13,978 nt of DNA. Origin: JAYTQQ01 sp043784965. Lineage in GTDB: Bacteria; Bdellovibrionota; Bdellovibrionia; Bdellovibrionales; JAMPXM01. Below, in pieces: positions 1-7,343 of this stretch; position 1 is the stretch's first letter, and each line of letters starts with the position of its first letter. Location of the stretch: NCBI GenBank assembly GCA_043784965.1, contig JAYVXS010000197.1, forward strand, positions 1 to 13,978. The letters are read 5' to 3'. Below the pieces are notes generated by a model, which searched no databases, was not told where the DNA came from, and worked only from the letters and a program-made list of their open reading frames with translations. Made by a program: the position numbers and the translations under genes.

Positions 1-95
1 AACTTAAAAGCTAGCGAGTACTTTTGTAGAGCTGAGTTTTGGAATCGTCAAGGAATTCTTCCGTGTTAAATTGCATTTAACAAATCGGAGGGTAT

Positions 96-437
96 ATGAG
101 TTCTATTTTACTTCTGGTCGGTCAGCCTGAACTTTTAGATAAACTCAATCGCTCGATCCACGAGCCCCTCAGGCAGCGCATCCACATCCACTACCACATG
201 GCGGGGCTCGACAAGAGCGAGGTGAAAACTTACGTCGAAGGTCAACTTGTCAACGCGGGAAGAAAGGATCCGCTCTTTGACGAAACCAGCTTTTTAGTGA
301 TGCATGAGTTATCAAAAGGCTTGCCGCGAAAAATCAATAGTTTAGCGATCACGGCCATGAAAATGGCGATGCAAGAAAAAAAGCAAATCATTAACGGCGA
401 TCTTATTTTAAAAATCGCACCCGAAGCCCTGAGTTGA
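96..437 (+). pseudogene. C-terminal fragment of ExeA/TniB-like AAA+ ATPase
   Basis: The 113 residues match only the C-terminal half of the ExeA/TniB AAA+ family, which is normally about 250-300 residues long and acts as a DNA-binding helper ATPase for transposase. Visible are the sensor-1 region (LLLVGQPEL, residues 5-13), the arginine-finger stretch (EPLRQRI, 23-29) and the helical lid with GLPRKIN (75-81). Walker A and Walker B are absent, so it cannot hydrolyse ATP alone. The frame is closed by a TAA at 78-80 and further stops upstream; the upstream codons for LL and VLE may be what is left of a Walker B region. A GGAGGG stands 5 nt before the ATG at 96, so the fragment could still be translated. 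Next gene follows after 3 nt. Called a decayed gene rather than a working one. Confidence 0.65.
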
Positions 438-440
438 AGC

Positions 441-665
441 ATGGGCAAAAAATCGAAAATGTATTTTTTAACCGAGCAAGAGCTTGAGCGCTTCGATCAG
501 ATGATCACGGCGCTCGGGCAGGCGTATTGGGCGCTTGTTCGGCAGCGCTCGGTCAATCTTGATTTTGAAGGAAAAAATAAAAAAACCATAACTAAAAAAG
601 AAGAAGACTTTTACCAGCTTCATCTCGAACTCAATACACAAATCGAAAACGACGAACAGTTCTGA
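441..665 (+). CDS. Small hypothetical protein downstream of transposition ATPase
   Basis: A 74-residue charged, soluble protein of unknown function. It begins 3 nt after the stop of the ATPase fragment and is presumably translated by coupling, since there is no clear Shine-Dalgarno of its own. It has no signal peptide or membrane segment. The middle is rich in lysine and glutamate and probably helical. Its position as a small last gene in a transposase/ATPase operon suggests an accessory role in the element, but no family is recognised. Confidence 0.5.
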   Translation: MGKKSKMYFLTEQELERFDQMITALGQAYWALVRQRSVNLDFEGKNKKTITKKEEDFYQLHLELNTQIENDEQF

Positions 666-678
666 ATCCTCTCCTCAA

Positions 679-696
679 CGCCGCACGGAAGCGGCG
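679..696. repeat. GC-rich hairpin after the transposon remnant
   Basis: CGCCGC (679-684) and GCGGCG (691-696) form a perfect 6-bp stem with a 6-nt loop, 13 nt after the stop of the small gene ending at 665. No T-tract follows on either strand, so it is at best a weak or Rho-assisted terminator, or a part of the transposon end. Confidence 0.35.
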
Positions 697-826
697 AAAT
701 CACTTCGCGCAAATCATAAATCTCTGGGTTAAAAAGCTCGTAAAAAAGTCCTACAGAAATCGAAATTAAATTGTAATATTCACGTCGCAGACACACGAAT
801 TTGGGTTAAATAATTCGAACTTTTAA

Positions 827-976
827 ATGATTTTAATTTGGAATTTATCACATCACAATTTTCAAATTCATACAGATGATGGGTCCAAATGGCATGGAGA
901 TGTTCAACAAAGAGATTTTGTTGCATGTGGGTTTAAGACGATATTGAAAGTTTGTCGTTCCGACGAACAACACTGA
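827..976 (+). CDS. Possible 49-residue small ORF
   Basis: An ATG-to-TGA frame of 49 codons in the otherwise gene-free gap between the transposon remnant and the DedA fusion gene. It encodes a hydrophilic peptide with a plausible composition (aromatic, charged and Gly/Asp residues mixed) and no membrane segment. No good ribosome binding site precedes it. Its last 44 nt overlap the 3' end of the convergent DedA fusion gene. I do not recognise a family; it may be chance or a fragment of a decayed gene. Confidence 0.25.
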   Translation: MILIWNLSHHNFQIHTDDGSKWHGDVQQRDFVACGFKTILKVCRSDEQH

Positions 977-2513
977 AGCACTCTTTTAGGAATGCCCAGA
1001 TTTTAAGATTATACTGAGTCCTCTTTTGGAGTTTGATCTCGTTTCCAATTTCAAAAAGAATTTTCCATTGTTTGAAGAGTACCGAATAGGCCTCTGATAA
1101 TTTTGTTTTACTGTCCCATATATGTGTCGCTTCAGATCCAGCCCCATTGACCTCGACAATTTGAAATTCTAAGCCTTTTGTTAAGAGATGTTCATTTCTA
1201 TATTTCACGTCGAAGCGGCCGATGTAAAAATCGGGGATACTCTTAGCTAAAGAATCAATTCTTTTGGCGAGCGCATCGCTCATCAAATATTCTCCATTTT
1301 CAAAAATCGCCCCCTGACAATGATTGCCGCACTCAGATAGTTGGATCTTTGACCCTTCGGTGAAAACTTTATTGAGTTGCTCACGATGTCTTGAAAAATA
1401 AACGGGCGCAATCATTCGGGCTCGCAAGTCGCTAAGAATGAGGTCGCCAAGATTCTTTTGACCATCAGCTACCAACTCCGGGAACTTTTTATCTGTGATA
1501 GAAAAAATCGATCCAAACTCTTGTGATGGGTGTCGGTAATAGAATATTCCTGCCTCACGAGGATGATGACTCAACTCTTGCACTATGAGCGATGAACTTT
1601 GGTTGTTATGAAGGTAGGATTCTAAGTCATCTTGAGAGCGTATGATTCTCACTCCATAGCCGCGTTGTCCGATGTCAGGTTTGATTATAAAAGGATATGA
1701 AAATTGATTTTGCTCAATTACAGATTGAATAAAATCAGCCGAAGTAGAATCCAGCAACAGACATTTTAATGTAGTGGGATCATCTTTTTTGAGATGCTTG
1801 AGAAAGTCAAATTTCGATTCCCCGATCAATCCGCCGTTAAGAATTTGAGGATTTGCATAGAAGGGGAGTAAGAAACTACGAGCTTTCAAAGAAAGATAAA
1901 AATAATAAGGAACGATAGGTAGGTAGAATACCCAAGCTGGCCAAAACTCAAAATGCTGCCACTTTCTCCAAGAATGGAAAAATGCCTTTCTCTTCCATGG
2001 GTCAATGAGGTTAGATGCTAAATATTTAAACAACATCAGAAGAGTAAGGAGTATGAGAAGCGACAAAATCCAGTTTTTTTGAAGGACGTGATTCAAAGAC
2101 TGGCCGGCAAAGAGTGCAACTAAGACCCATAAAAATACGCTGATAGACGTAAGCGAAAAAAACCGCCAAAACGGATATCGCAAAAACCCGGCTCCAACAT
2201 AGGTTGGAATTCTAGTTCCTGGTAAAATGCGAGATATCACGATCGAATAGGGCAATACATTCGAATTTTCTAGTCTGGAAAAGGTCGCCTCATATTTCTT
2301 GAAAAATTTGTGTTCTCGAATTCTGTTCGATAATGAAGTCCCATAGCCTAGAAAGTAGAGGCCCAGATCACCAATGCCAATTCCCAGGAAGCAGGCCAAG
2401 AATGCTGTCATCATGCTCATTTTGCCGTTGGCTACGAGTGCTAGGCTCGAAGCTAGTGCCACATCTTCAAGTAAAAAAGTGCCAGCAAAAATTGTTAAGA
2501 AGACAGCCATCAT
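933..2513 (-). CDS. DedA (VTT)-ATP-grasp fusion membrane protein
   Basis: A 526-residue two-part protein. Residues 1-175 are a DedA/VTT (SNARE-associated) membrane domain with several hydrophobic helices, the acidic pair E16-D17, GD at 48-49, and the family motif SRILPGTR (94-101) followed by a Gly-rich turn. DedA proteins are envelope lipid carriers, including undecaprenyl phosphate flippases. Residues about 185-480 are an ATP-grasp ligase: nucleotide-binding IIKPDIGQRGYG (276-287), FDVK (434-437) and the metal-binding VEVNG (453-457) are visible. ATP-grasp enzymes join a carboxylate to an amine through an acyl phosphate. The ATG at 2513 has AGGA 5 nt upstream; this AGGA overlaps the MsrB stop codon. 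It is the last gene of the DUF1223-MsrB operon. Substrate unknown; a lipid-linked or wall-precursor substrate is only inference. Confidence 0.8.
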   Translation of the reverse strand: MMAVFLTIFAGTFLLEDVALASSLALVANGKMSMMTAFLACFLGIGIGDLGLYFLGYGTSLSNRIREHKFFKKYEATFSRLENSNVLPYSIVISRILPGTRIPTYVGAGFLRYPFWRFFSLTSISVFLWVLVALFAGQSLNHVLQKNWILSLLILLTLLMLFKYLASNLIDPWKRKAFFHSWRKWQHFEFWPAWVFYLPIVPYYFYLSLKARSFLLPFYANPQILNGGLIGESKFDFLKHLKKDDPTTLKCLLLDSTSADFIQSVIEQNQFSYPFIIKPDIGQRGYGVRIIRSQDDLESYLHNNQSSSLIVQELSHHPREAGIFYYRHPSQEFGSIFSITDKKFPELVADGQKNLGDLILSDLRARMIAPVYFSRHREQLNKVFTEGSKIQLSECGNHCQGAIFENGEYLMSDALAKRIDSLAKSIPDFYIGRFDVKYRNEHLLTKGLEFQIVEVNGAGSEATHIWDSKTKLSEAYSVLFKQWKILFEIGNEIKLQKRTQYNLKIWAFLKECFSVVRRNDKLSISS

Positions 2514-2519
2514 TGAGTC

Positions 2520-3062
2520 CTATTTTGATTTAGGTTTATTTTTTGCGAATAATTTTTCGTATTCGGGATATCCCGCATTTTTTAACTTTTCTTTTGGTAT
2601 GAATTTGAGTGAAGCCGAGTTCATACAATAGCGTAGTCCGGTAGGCTTTGGTCCGTCATCAAAAACATGCCCGAGATGTGAGTCGGCGTACTTGCTACGA
2701 ACCTCCGTACGTGTGGTCCCGAGTCCGTTGTCTGTCTTTTTAACTAGATTTTCTTCGACGAGGGGCTTGCTAAAGCTTGGCCAGCCGGTTCCAGAATCAA
2801 ACTTATCAAAAGAGCTAAATAAGGGTTCTCCCGAAACGATATCAACATAGATTCCCTCTTTTTCGTTATGCCAAAATTCGTTTTGAAATGGATGCTCGGT
2901 ATCACTATCCTGAGTTACCTTGAGTTGTATTTCTGAGAGTTTTTTTGCGAGTTCTGAGCGACTTGGTTTCTTGAAAGTTTTAGCGTCCCAGGCAAATGCC
3001 TTTGTAGCACCAAGTGCTAAAACAAGTCCCATAAAAAATTTCGGAAAAAGTCTTGAGTTCAT
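2520..3062 (-). CDS. msrB: Exported peptide-methionine (R)-S-oxide reductase
   Basis: MsrB reduces the R-epimer of methionine sulfoxide in proteins. Residues 1-24 are a Sec signal peptide ending AFA, so the enzyme should be periplasmic. Family motifs follow: GTGWPSF (91-97), HLGHVFDDGP (129-138) and the catalytic cysteine in RYCMNSAS (Cys146). Cys146 is the only cysteine. The four zinc cysteines of the E. coli type are replaced (Asp74, Ser77, Ser123, Ala126), and the usual resolving position in the GWPSF motif is Thr92. It is therefore a zinc-free one-cysteine form that needs an external thiol donor. Its ATG overlaps the TGA of the DUF1223 gene (ATGA), indicating translational coupling, and the DedA fusion starts 6 nt downstream. 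Length, 180 residues, fits an exported single-domain MsrB. Confidence 0.93.
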   Translation of the reverse strand: MNSRLFPKFFMGLVLALGATKAFAWDAKTFKKPSRSELAKKLSEIQLKVTQDSDTEHPFQNEFWHNEKEGIYVDIVSGEPLFSSFDKFDSGTGWPSFSKPLVEENLVKKTDNGLGTTRTEVRSKYADSHLGHVFDDGPKPTGLRYCMNSASLKFIPKEKLKNAGYPEYEKLFAKNKPKSK

Positions 3063-3796
3063 AAGTATCCTCCTGCTGATTGAAGCGGAATTGGGCTACC
3101 TTGTTTTTCAATCCATACAGCCAAAGCCGTACGTGTTGATTTTTTGTCGCTAGCACCAAAATGAAATGAGATTTTCGGATTTTTCACAGAAACTGTTTTG
3201 GCTTCCCAATTTAGAACGACAAAATTATGTTCGAGATGCCGGCCAGAGTTTTCTCCTGCTGTGACGTCGGTCGAAATTCCCATTCCCAATTTTGCGAGTC
3301 TCACTGTGTATACCGTCGCATTTGACTTGAGACCGTCGACTACGACTTCAAAATCGCCATTTTTGTCATCATAGATTGAGAGCTTCATATCGGAGGGAGC
3401 AGTTTTTTCAGAAATATTCTTGCTCGACCAATCTTTCCACTCGTTACCGTTCACGACAACGGCGGGAGTATAGACCGAAGACTTTGGCCAGGTTCGAGCG
3501 ACTTCTTGTTGGCGTCTGGTCATTAAGTTTGAAGACAGGCAATCTTTCCATCCCAAATCATTCCAATAGTCGACATGAAAAACCACAGGAACAAAGTTCT
3601 TCCATAAACCTTTATTGTCTTTGAGAGAGGAGACCCATTTGTCAGCCGGAGGGCAACTTGAGCAAGACTCAGAACTGTAAAGTTCTATCAGCTGGACCTG
3701 GTCTTTTCCTGAGCTTGCAATCAGCCTTTCTGCATGAGCGCTCACGCAGATACTGAGACCTAGAATCGGGATAAGAGTCTGTTTTAATTTGATCAT
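3059..3796 (-). CDS. Exported DUF1223 thioredoxin-like protein
   Basis: A 245-residue secreted protein of the DUF1223 family, a thioredoxin-fold group. With the ATG at 3796 it starts with a signal peptide of about 22 residues ending SAHA. This start is preferred because an AAGAAG stretch precedes it; a longer reading to a TTG at 3838 would bury the signal. After the signal come IELYSSESCSSCPPAD (CxxC at Cys45/Cys48), FHVDYWNDLGW and YTPAVVVNG, all typical of the family. The CSSC pair is a likely redox centre. It is the first gene of an operon with MsrB, overlapping its start by 4 nt. Role of the family is not established; the neighbourhood suggests thiol-disulfide exchange in the periplasm, possibly as reductant for MsrB. 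Confidence 0.85.
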   Translation of the reverse strand: MIKLKQTLIPILGLSICVSAHAERLIASSGKDQVQLIELYSSESCSSCPPADKWVSSLKDNKGLWKNFVPVVFHVDYWNDLGWKDCLSSNLMTRRQQEVARTWPKSSVYTPAVVVNGNEWKDWSSKNISEKTAPSDMKLSIYDDKNGDFEVVVDGLKSNATVYTVRLAKLGMGISTDVTAGENSGRHLEHNFVVLNWEAKTVSVKNPKISFHFGASDKKSTRTALAVWIEKQGSPIPLQSAGGYL

Positions 3797-3918
3797 AAAA
3801 TTCTTCTTTCTTTTTAGTGAGAGAGACTTGTTTGCCAAAGATTACATAAGAATGCGAATATATAAAAACATAGCAAATACAGATACTTAAAATGATATCG
3901 CGAGAAAGTAAAAAACTT

Positions 3919-3943
3919 TGTAACATTATCCTTCAGGTTGTCT
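3919..3943 (+). promoter_or_regulatory. Candidate ECF-type promoter of the YHS operon
   Basis: TGTAAC (3919-3924) and GTCT (3940-3943) are 15 nt apart and lie about 35-60 nt before the YHS gene, resembling the AAC / GTCT elements of ECF sigma promoters. The opposite strand carries a similar TGTAAT (3846-3841) and GTCTC (3827-3823) before the DUF1223 gene, but with 13 nt between. No such pair is evident before the sigma gene itself, so the assignment is weak. Confidence 0.3.
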
Positions 3944-3978
3944 CTTACATATGGAAATAACAATATTTTGGAGGAAAA

Positions 3979-4491
3979 ATGAAGTTTCAGTTTATAGTAC
4001 TTAGCATTTTTATGACCTCTTCCTTGAGTTACGCTGCTAGTCCGGAACTAAGACTTAATCAAAATGGCGTTGCTCTTTGTGAAGATCGAGATTCAAAGGT
4101 CGATTCAGATTGCTATGATCCCGTTAGTTACTTAAAAAACAACAAAGCTGAAAAGGTGGGATCTGAAAATAGTAAGGCGTTTCGCTTTAAATTCAAAGAT
4201 GCTACTTATGTTTTTTTAAGCCAGGAGCATCTCGATCTTTTCAAGAAAAATTCTGAAGAATACCTGCCGCAGTTTGGTGGATGGTGTGCTTTCGCCGTTG
4301 CTACAAAAAGTAAAAAAGTAGATATAGACCCTAAAAGCTTTCATGTTCAAAACGGACGCCTACTTCTTTTCTATGACGGCACTTTCGCGGACACTCGAAA
4401 CACTTGGCTGAACGACAAAAAGAAAGACCCCAAATCTTATCTGACAGATGCCGATACCAACTGGCCAAGCGTAAAAAGCAAGGAGCTTTAA
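3979..4491 (+). CDS. Exported YHS-domain protein
   Basis: A 170-residue protein with a Sec signal peptide (residues 1-19, SLSYA) and a YHS domain. The domain shows the start CYDPVSYL (45-52), the region YVFLSQEHLDLFKKN (77-91) and YLPQFGGWCAFAV (94-106). YHS domains are small, often metal-binding modules; exported versions of this kind are common next to DoxX and other redox genes. Cys34, Cys45 and Cys103 could form a disulfide or metal site. The start is supported by GGAGG shortly upstream. It is the first gene of a five-gene plus-strand operon, divergent from the DUF1223-MsrB operon. The C-terminal 60 residues after the YHS core are hydrophilic. Precise function unknown. Confidence 0.85.
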   Translation: MKFQFIVLSIFMTSSLSYAASPELRLNQNGVALCEDRDSKVDSDCYDPVSYLKNNKAEKVGSENSKAFRFKFKDATYVFLSQEHLDLFKKNSEEYLPQFGGWCAFAVATKSKKVDIDPKSFHVQNGRLLLFYDGTFADTRNTWLNDKKKDPKSYLTDADTNWPSVKSKEL

Positions 4492-4911
4492 GTGAAATAT
4501 CTAAGTCTAGGATTACGCTTGATAGCCGCAATTATTTTGTTTCAAACTTTGTTTTTTAAATTCACGGGTGCACCTGAGTCTAAGTTTATATTTTCAAGCC
4601 TTGGTGTTGAACCTTGGGGACGTTGGTTTGCTGGATTTTCAGAGCTCATCGCTTGTATTTTACTGCTTTTGCCAAGCACTCAAATTCTTGGCGCAATCGT
4701 AGGGATTGGAATTATGGCGGGGGCCATCTTAAGTCACCTATTTGTGTTAGGTCTTATTGTACAAGATGACGGTGGGCTTTTGTTTAGTCTTGCCTGTACA
4801 GTACTTGTTGCATGTGTACTCATTCTGATAGTTAGCCGCAAACAACTGATTCTGAATATTAAATGCTTCGATTCTTTCTTGCGGGCGAAATTAAAAACTC
4901 AAGGAACATAA
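4492..4911 (+). CDS. DoxX-like integral membrane protein
   Basis: A 139-residue inner-membrane protein with four hydrophobic segments (about 6-22, 46-62, 66-88, 95-113) and the DoxX-like features FKFTG (23-27), a Trp-Gly-Arg-Trp turn and a Glu (SELIACILLLLP) in the second helix. It begins with GTG directly after the YHS stop codon, with AAGGAG 6 nt upstream. DoxX-family proteins are linked with membrane redox complexes, for example with thiosulfate metabolism and with thiol-stress resistance in mycobacteria. Pairing with an exported YHS protein and a cysteine-oxidising enzyme suggests a role in envelope redox or sulfur handling. Ligand and partner are unknown. Confidence 0.75.
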   Translation: MKYLSLGLRLIAAIILFQTLFFKFTGAPESKFIFSSLGVEPWGRWFAGFSELIACILLLLPSTQILGAIVGIGIMAGAILSHLFVLGLIVQDDGGLLFSLACTVLVACVLILIVSRKQLILNIKCFDSFLRAKLKTQGT

Positions 4912-4914
4912 AAT

Positions 4915-6540
4915 ATGTCCAAAAATGAAGAGCTCAGTTACAAGAGAACAGTTTTGTATGGAAATGATTTCTTTGAAATCGTATCTTGCGAATGGAGCAA
5001 TACAAGCATTTCAGAACTTCATGATCATGGATGGAGTCAGTGTCTCATACTTGTTCAAGAAGGTTGTTTTGAAAATCGTGCCGAGTTCGGTCTCAAAACT
5101 GAATTGAGTATCCATGAGCCCGGACAGGTCATTGTCACTCCTAAAGGAGCTGAACACGAAATCAAATGCGTTTCACAAAAAGGAAAGACTTTTCATGTCT
5201 ACGTCCCAAAAATTCAAACCCGTGAGGGCGATCATGTTTTTTCTTCAGGTTCGCTCTCTCAAATTCGCTCCAAGTTAGACCTTAATTTGACTTCGAATTC
5301 TACGAGATGGAAAGAGGTTGAACTTGTTTTAAATAAGATAAGCGAGCTATCGATTTCAACACACTCTTCATTTTTTATGAATCAACTTTTTTCCGGGGTG
5401 TTTCCTGAGACTCTTGTAGCTGAATCTTTAGCAGCACAAGCAAAAACAACTATGGCAACCTTCGAGGCAAGTCCGGCATTTACAGCAGTTGAGCTTGAGG
5501 TCGTGGATCGCCTTTGTGAATTGATAGGCTGGGCACCTCATTGCCGTGACGGCATTGGCGTACCAGGTGGTAGTGCTGCAAATTTTATGGCGATTCATTG
5601 CGCGAGACAAAGGCTTTTTCCTGATTCTAAGGAATTTGGAAATCGAGGTGTGAACTTTAAAGTCTTTGTCTCAACTGCCGCACACTATTCGATGAAAAAA
5701 GCTTGCGCAGCACTTGGTCTGGGTACATATGCCATTGTGCTCATCGATACAGATCAATCGGGGAGAATGCTATCTCACAAGCTTCGCGAGGCTTTAAGTC
5801 TTGCAAAATCAAAAGCTGAAGTTCCGCTTATGGTCTGTGCGACGGCCGGAACAACAGTTCACGGCGCTTTTGATCCTATAGAAGAACTTGCTCAAATCTG
5901 TGAGCCTGAAAAAGTGTGGCTTCATGTCGACGGTGCTTGGGGCGGACCAGCTCTTTTTTCGGCGCAAGCCAAGCATCTTATCAAGGGAATCGAAAAGGCA
6001 GATTCAATGACCTTTGATGCTCACAAATTATTTGGAGCGGGTCTTACATGTAGTTTTTTTCTTACTCGGCAGCGAGGTCTCTTGCTAGAAGCCAATGATG
6101 TGGTTGGTGGAGACTATATATTTCATAGCGATGAAGTCACTGAAGATCGTGGAAGACTATCTTGGCAATGTGGCAGAGGACCTGATGCTCTTAGTTTTTG
6201 GACTCTGTGGAAAAATCTAGGTTCAGAAGCTCTCGGTGGTTTCGTTGATCGACTTTTTTCTTTAAGATCAGAGTGTGTGAATTGGATTCAAACTCAGCCC
6301 CGTCTTGAGCTGGTCGCAAACCCTGAGTACCTCAACATTTGTGTTCGAGTGCATGCGCCAAAAGAAATGGATCCTGATTGGTCAAAAAAGGTTCGAGAAA
6401 AGTTAAAGACCGAAAATTTTGCATTGGTGAATTTTTCAAAAGATTCTCATGGCACATTTTTGCGTCTCATACTTGCAAATCCGAAAATCAAATTTGAGCA
6501 CGTTGAACAAATTCTCTCTAGAGCGCTCGAAGTGAAATGA
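4915..6540 (+). CDS. Cysteine dioxygenase-cysteine sulfinate decarboxylase fusion
   Basis: A 541-residue bifunctional enzyme expected to make hypotaurine from cysteine in the cytoplasm. Residues 1-105 are a cupin matching cysteine dioxygenase: iron ligands His36 and His38 in LHDHGWSQC and His81, substrate Arg11, the His94-x-Tyr96 pair, and Cys43 at the position of the mammalian Cys93 that crosslinks to Tyr157. The usual N-terminal helical segment of the dioxygenase is missing. Residues about 135-541 are a group II PLP decarboxylase: NQLFSG (156-161, the Phe typical of cysteine sulfinate rather than glutamate enzymes), Asp339 in HVDGAWGG, and PLP lysine Lys371 in DAHKLFGAG. AAGGA lies 9 nt before the ATG. 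It is third in the YHS operon and its stop overlaps the next start. Family placement is firm; the product is inferred. Confidence 0.9.
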   Translation: MSKNEELSYKRTVLYGNDFFEIVSCEWSNTSISELHDHGWSQCLILVQEGCFENRAEFGLKTELSIHEPGQVIVTPKGAEHEIKCVSQKGKTFHVYVPKIQTREGDHVFSSGSLSQIRSKLDLNLTSNSTRWKEVELVLNKISELSISTHSSFFMNQLFSGVFPETLVAESLAAQAKTTMATFEASPAFTAVELEVVDRLCELIGWAPHCRDGIGVPGGSAANFMAIHCARQRLFPDSKEFGNRGVNFKVFVSTAAHYSMKKACAALGLGTYAIVLIDTDQSGRMLSHKLREALSLAKSKAEVPLMVCATAGTTVHGAFDPIEELAQICEPEKVWLHVDGAWGGPALFSAQAKHLIKGIEKADSMTFDAHKLFGAGLTCSFFLTRQRGLLLEANDVVGGDYIFHSDEVTEDRGRLSWQCGRGPDALSFWTLWKNLGSEALGGFVDRLFSLRSECVNWIQTQPRLELVANPEYLNICVRVHAPKEMDPDWSKKVREKLKTENFALVNFSKDSHGTFLRLILANPKIKFEHVEQILSRALEVK

Positions 6541-7343
6541 GAGATTTGAATAAAGGTATCTGGTTAGATTGTTTTGTTTGCTTGATTATAATTTTCTATT
6601 TTAATCCCGCGAAATCTGATCCGCATCACGATGGCATTGTCAGTAGCATTAATATTGGAGCTCGGTTTTCTTCTGTACTTGAAAGTAAAGGGATTGTCCT
6701 GTACCGGGACTTTCAAATTGATCCGGTGGTTGGTATTTTTCTCTTTGATGATCGTCTTGAATTTTTAGGCGATTCAATCGGATATCGTGATTTTGTATAC
6801 AGCGATGTCGTTCGACTAAGAACGAGATTTATCTCGATTACTGATGAGCCTCTTTTCCCAAATTATCAGTCCGTAAAAAGCGGCTCTCCAAATCGGCCTG
6901 ACACATATGAGTGGAATTCAAGACTTGAATTATTCCTGCCCGGATACAATAGCAAGTACTTTGCTGAATTGGATTTAGGCTACTCAAAGGACGTGAGTGT
7001 ATCACATGGAAACTACTTTGAGTTGCAGTCAAAAATTAAGATTTTTGATGTTCGAATTCCTCCGGAGCAGACTTTAATTGAGTCAAATATTTTTGCTTCG
7101 CTTGGCTGGGGAGATTCGCTATACAATCGATATTACTATGGACCGAGCGCAAATAGTTCTGGATTTAATAACCTGTCATATGGGTTTTGGTTTGCCTTTC
7201 CGAAAGAGGCCGATCGATACTATCCAATTATACAACTGACTCACTTTGAAGTGTTGGGTGATTATAAAAATGGTGAATTTACTAAAGGACGAGATAGTGG
7301 TCTGCTAATTTCATTTATCGCAACAGTTGGGATCTTAGATTGA
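6537..7343 (+). CDS. MipA/OmpV-like outer-membrane barrel
   Basis: A 268-residue protein with a signal peptide (about 1-27, ending PAKS) followed by alternating hydrophobic/polar strands rich in Tyr, Phe and Gly, as in outer-membrane beta-barrels. The pattern FLGDSIGYRD with later RLRTRF, and DSLYNRYYYGPS (residues 194-205), resembles the MipA/OmpV family (scaffold or antigen barrels of about 250-280 residues). The final residue is Asp rather than the Phe favoured for barrel assembly, which lowers certainty. Its ATG overlaps the previous stop (ATGA), so it belongs to the same operon. Ligand or role is unknown. Confidence 0.6.
   Translation: MRDLNKGIWLDCFVCLIIIFYFNPAKSDPHHDGIVSSINIGARFSSVLESKGIVLYRDFQIDPVVGIFLFDDRLEFLGDSIGYRDFVYSDVVRLRTRFISITDEPLFPNYQSVKSGSPNRPDTYEWNSRLELFLPGYNSKYFAELDLGYSKDVSVSHGNYFELQSKIKIFDVRIPPEQTLIESNIFASLGWGDSLYNRYYYGPSANSSGFNNLSYGFWFAFPKEADRYYPIIQLTHFEVLGDYKNGEFTKGRDSGLLISFIATVGILD

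Larger units (their letters stand above)
1..700 (+). mobile_element. Remnant of a Mu/Tn552-like transposon operon
   Basis: The stretch holds the C-terminal end of an ExeA/TniB-like transposition ATPase followed 3 nt later by a small hypothetical gene, an order seen in operons of DDE transposase plus helper ATPase. The transposase would lie upstream, outside the window. Positions 1-95 contain several stops in the ATPase frame and look decayed. I could not identify a terminal inverted repeat or a target-site duplication, so the right-hand limit is only approximate. Confidence 0.45.
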
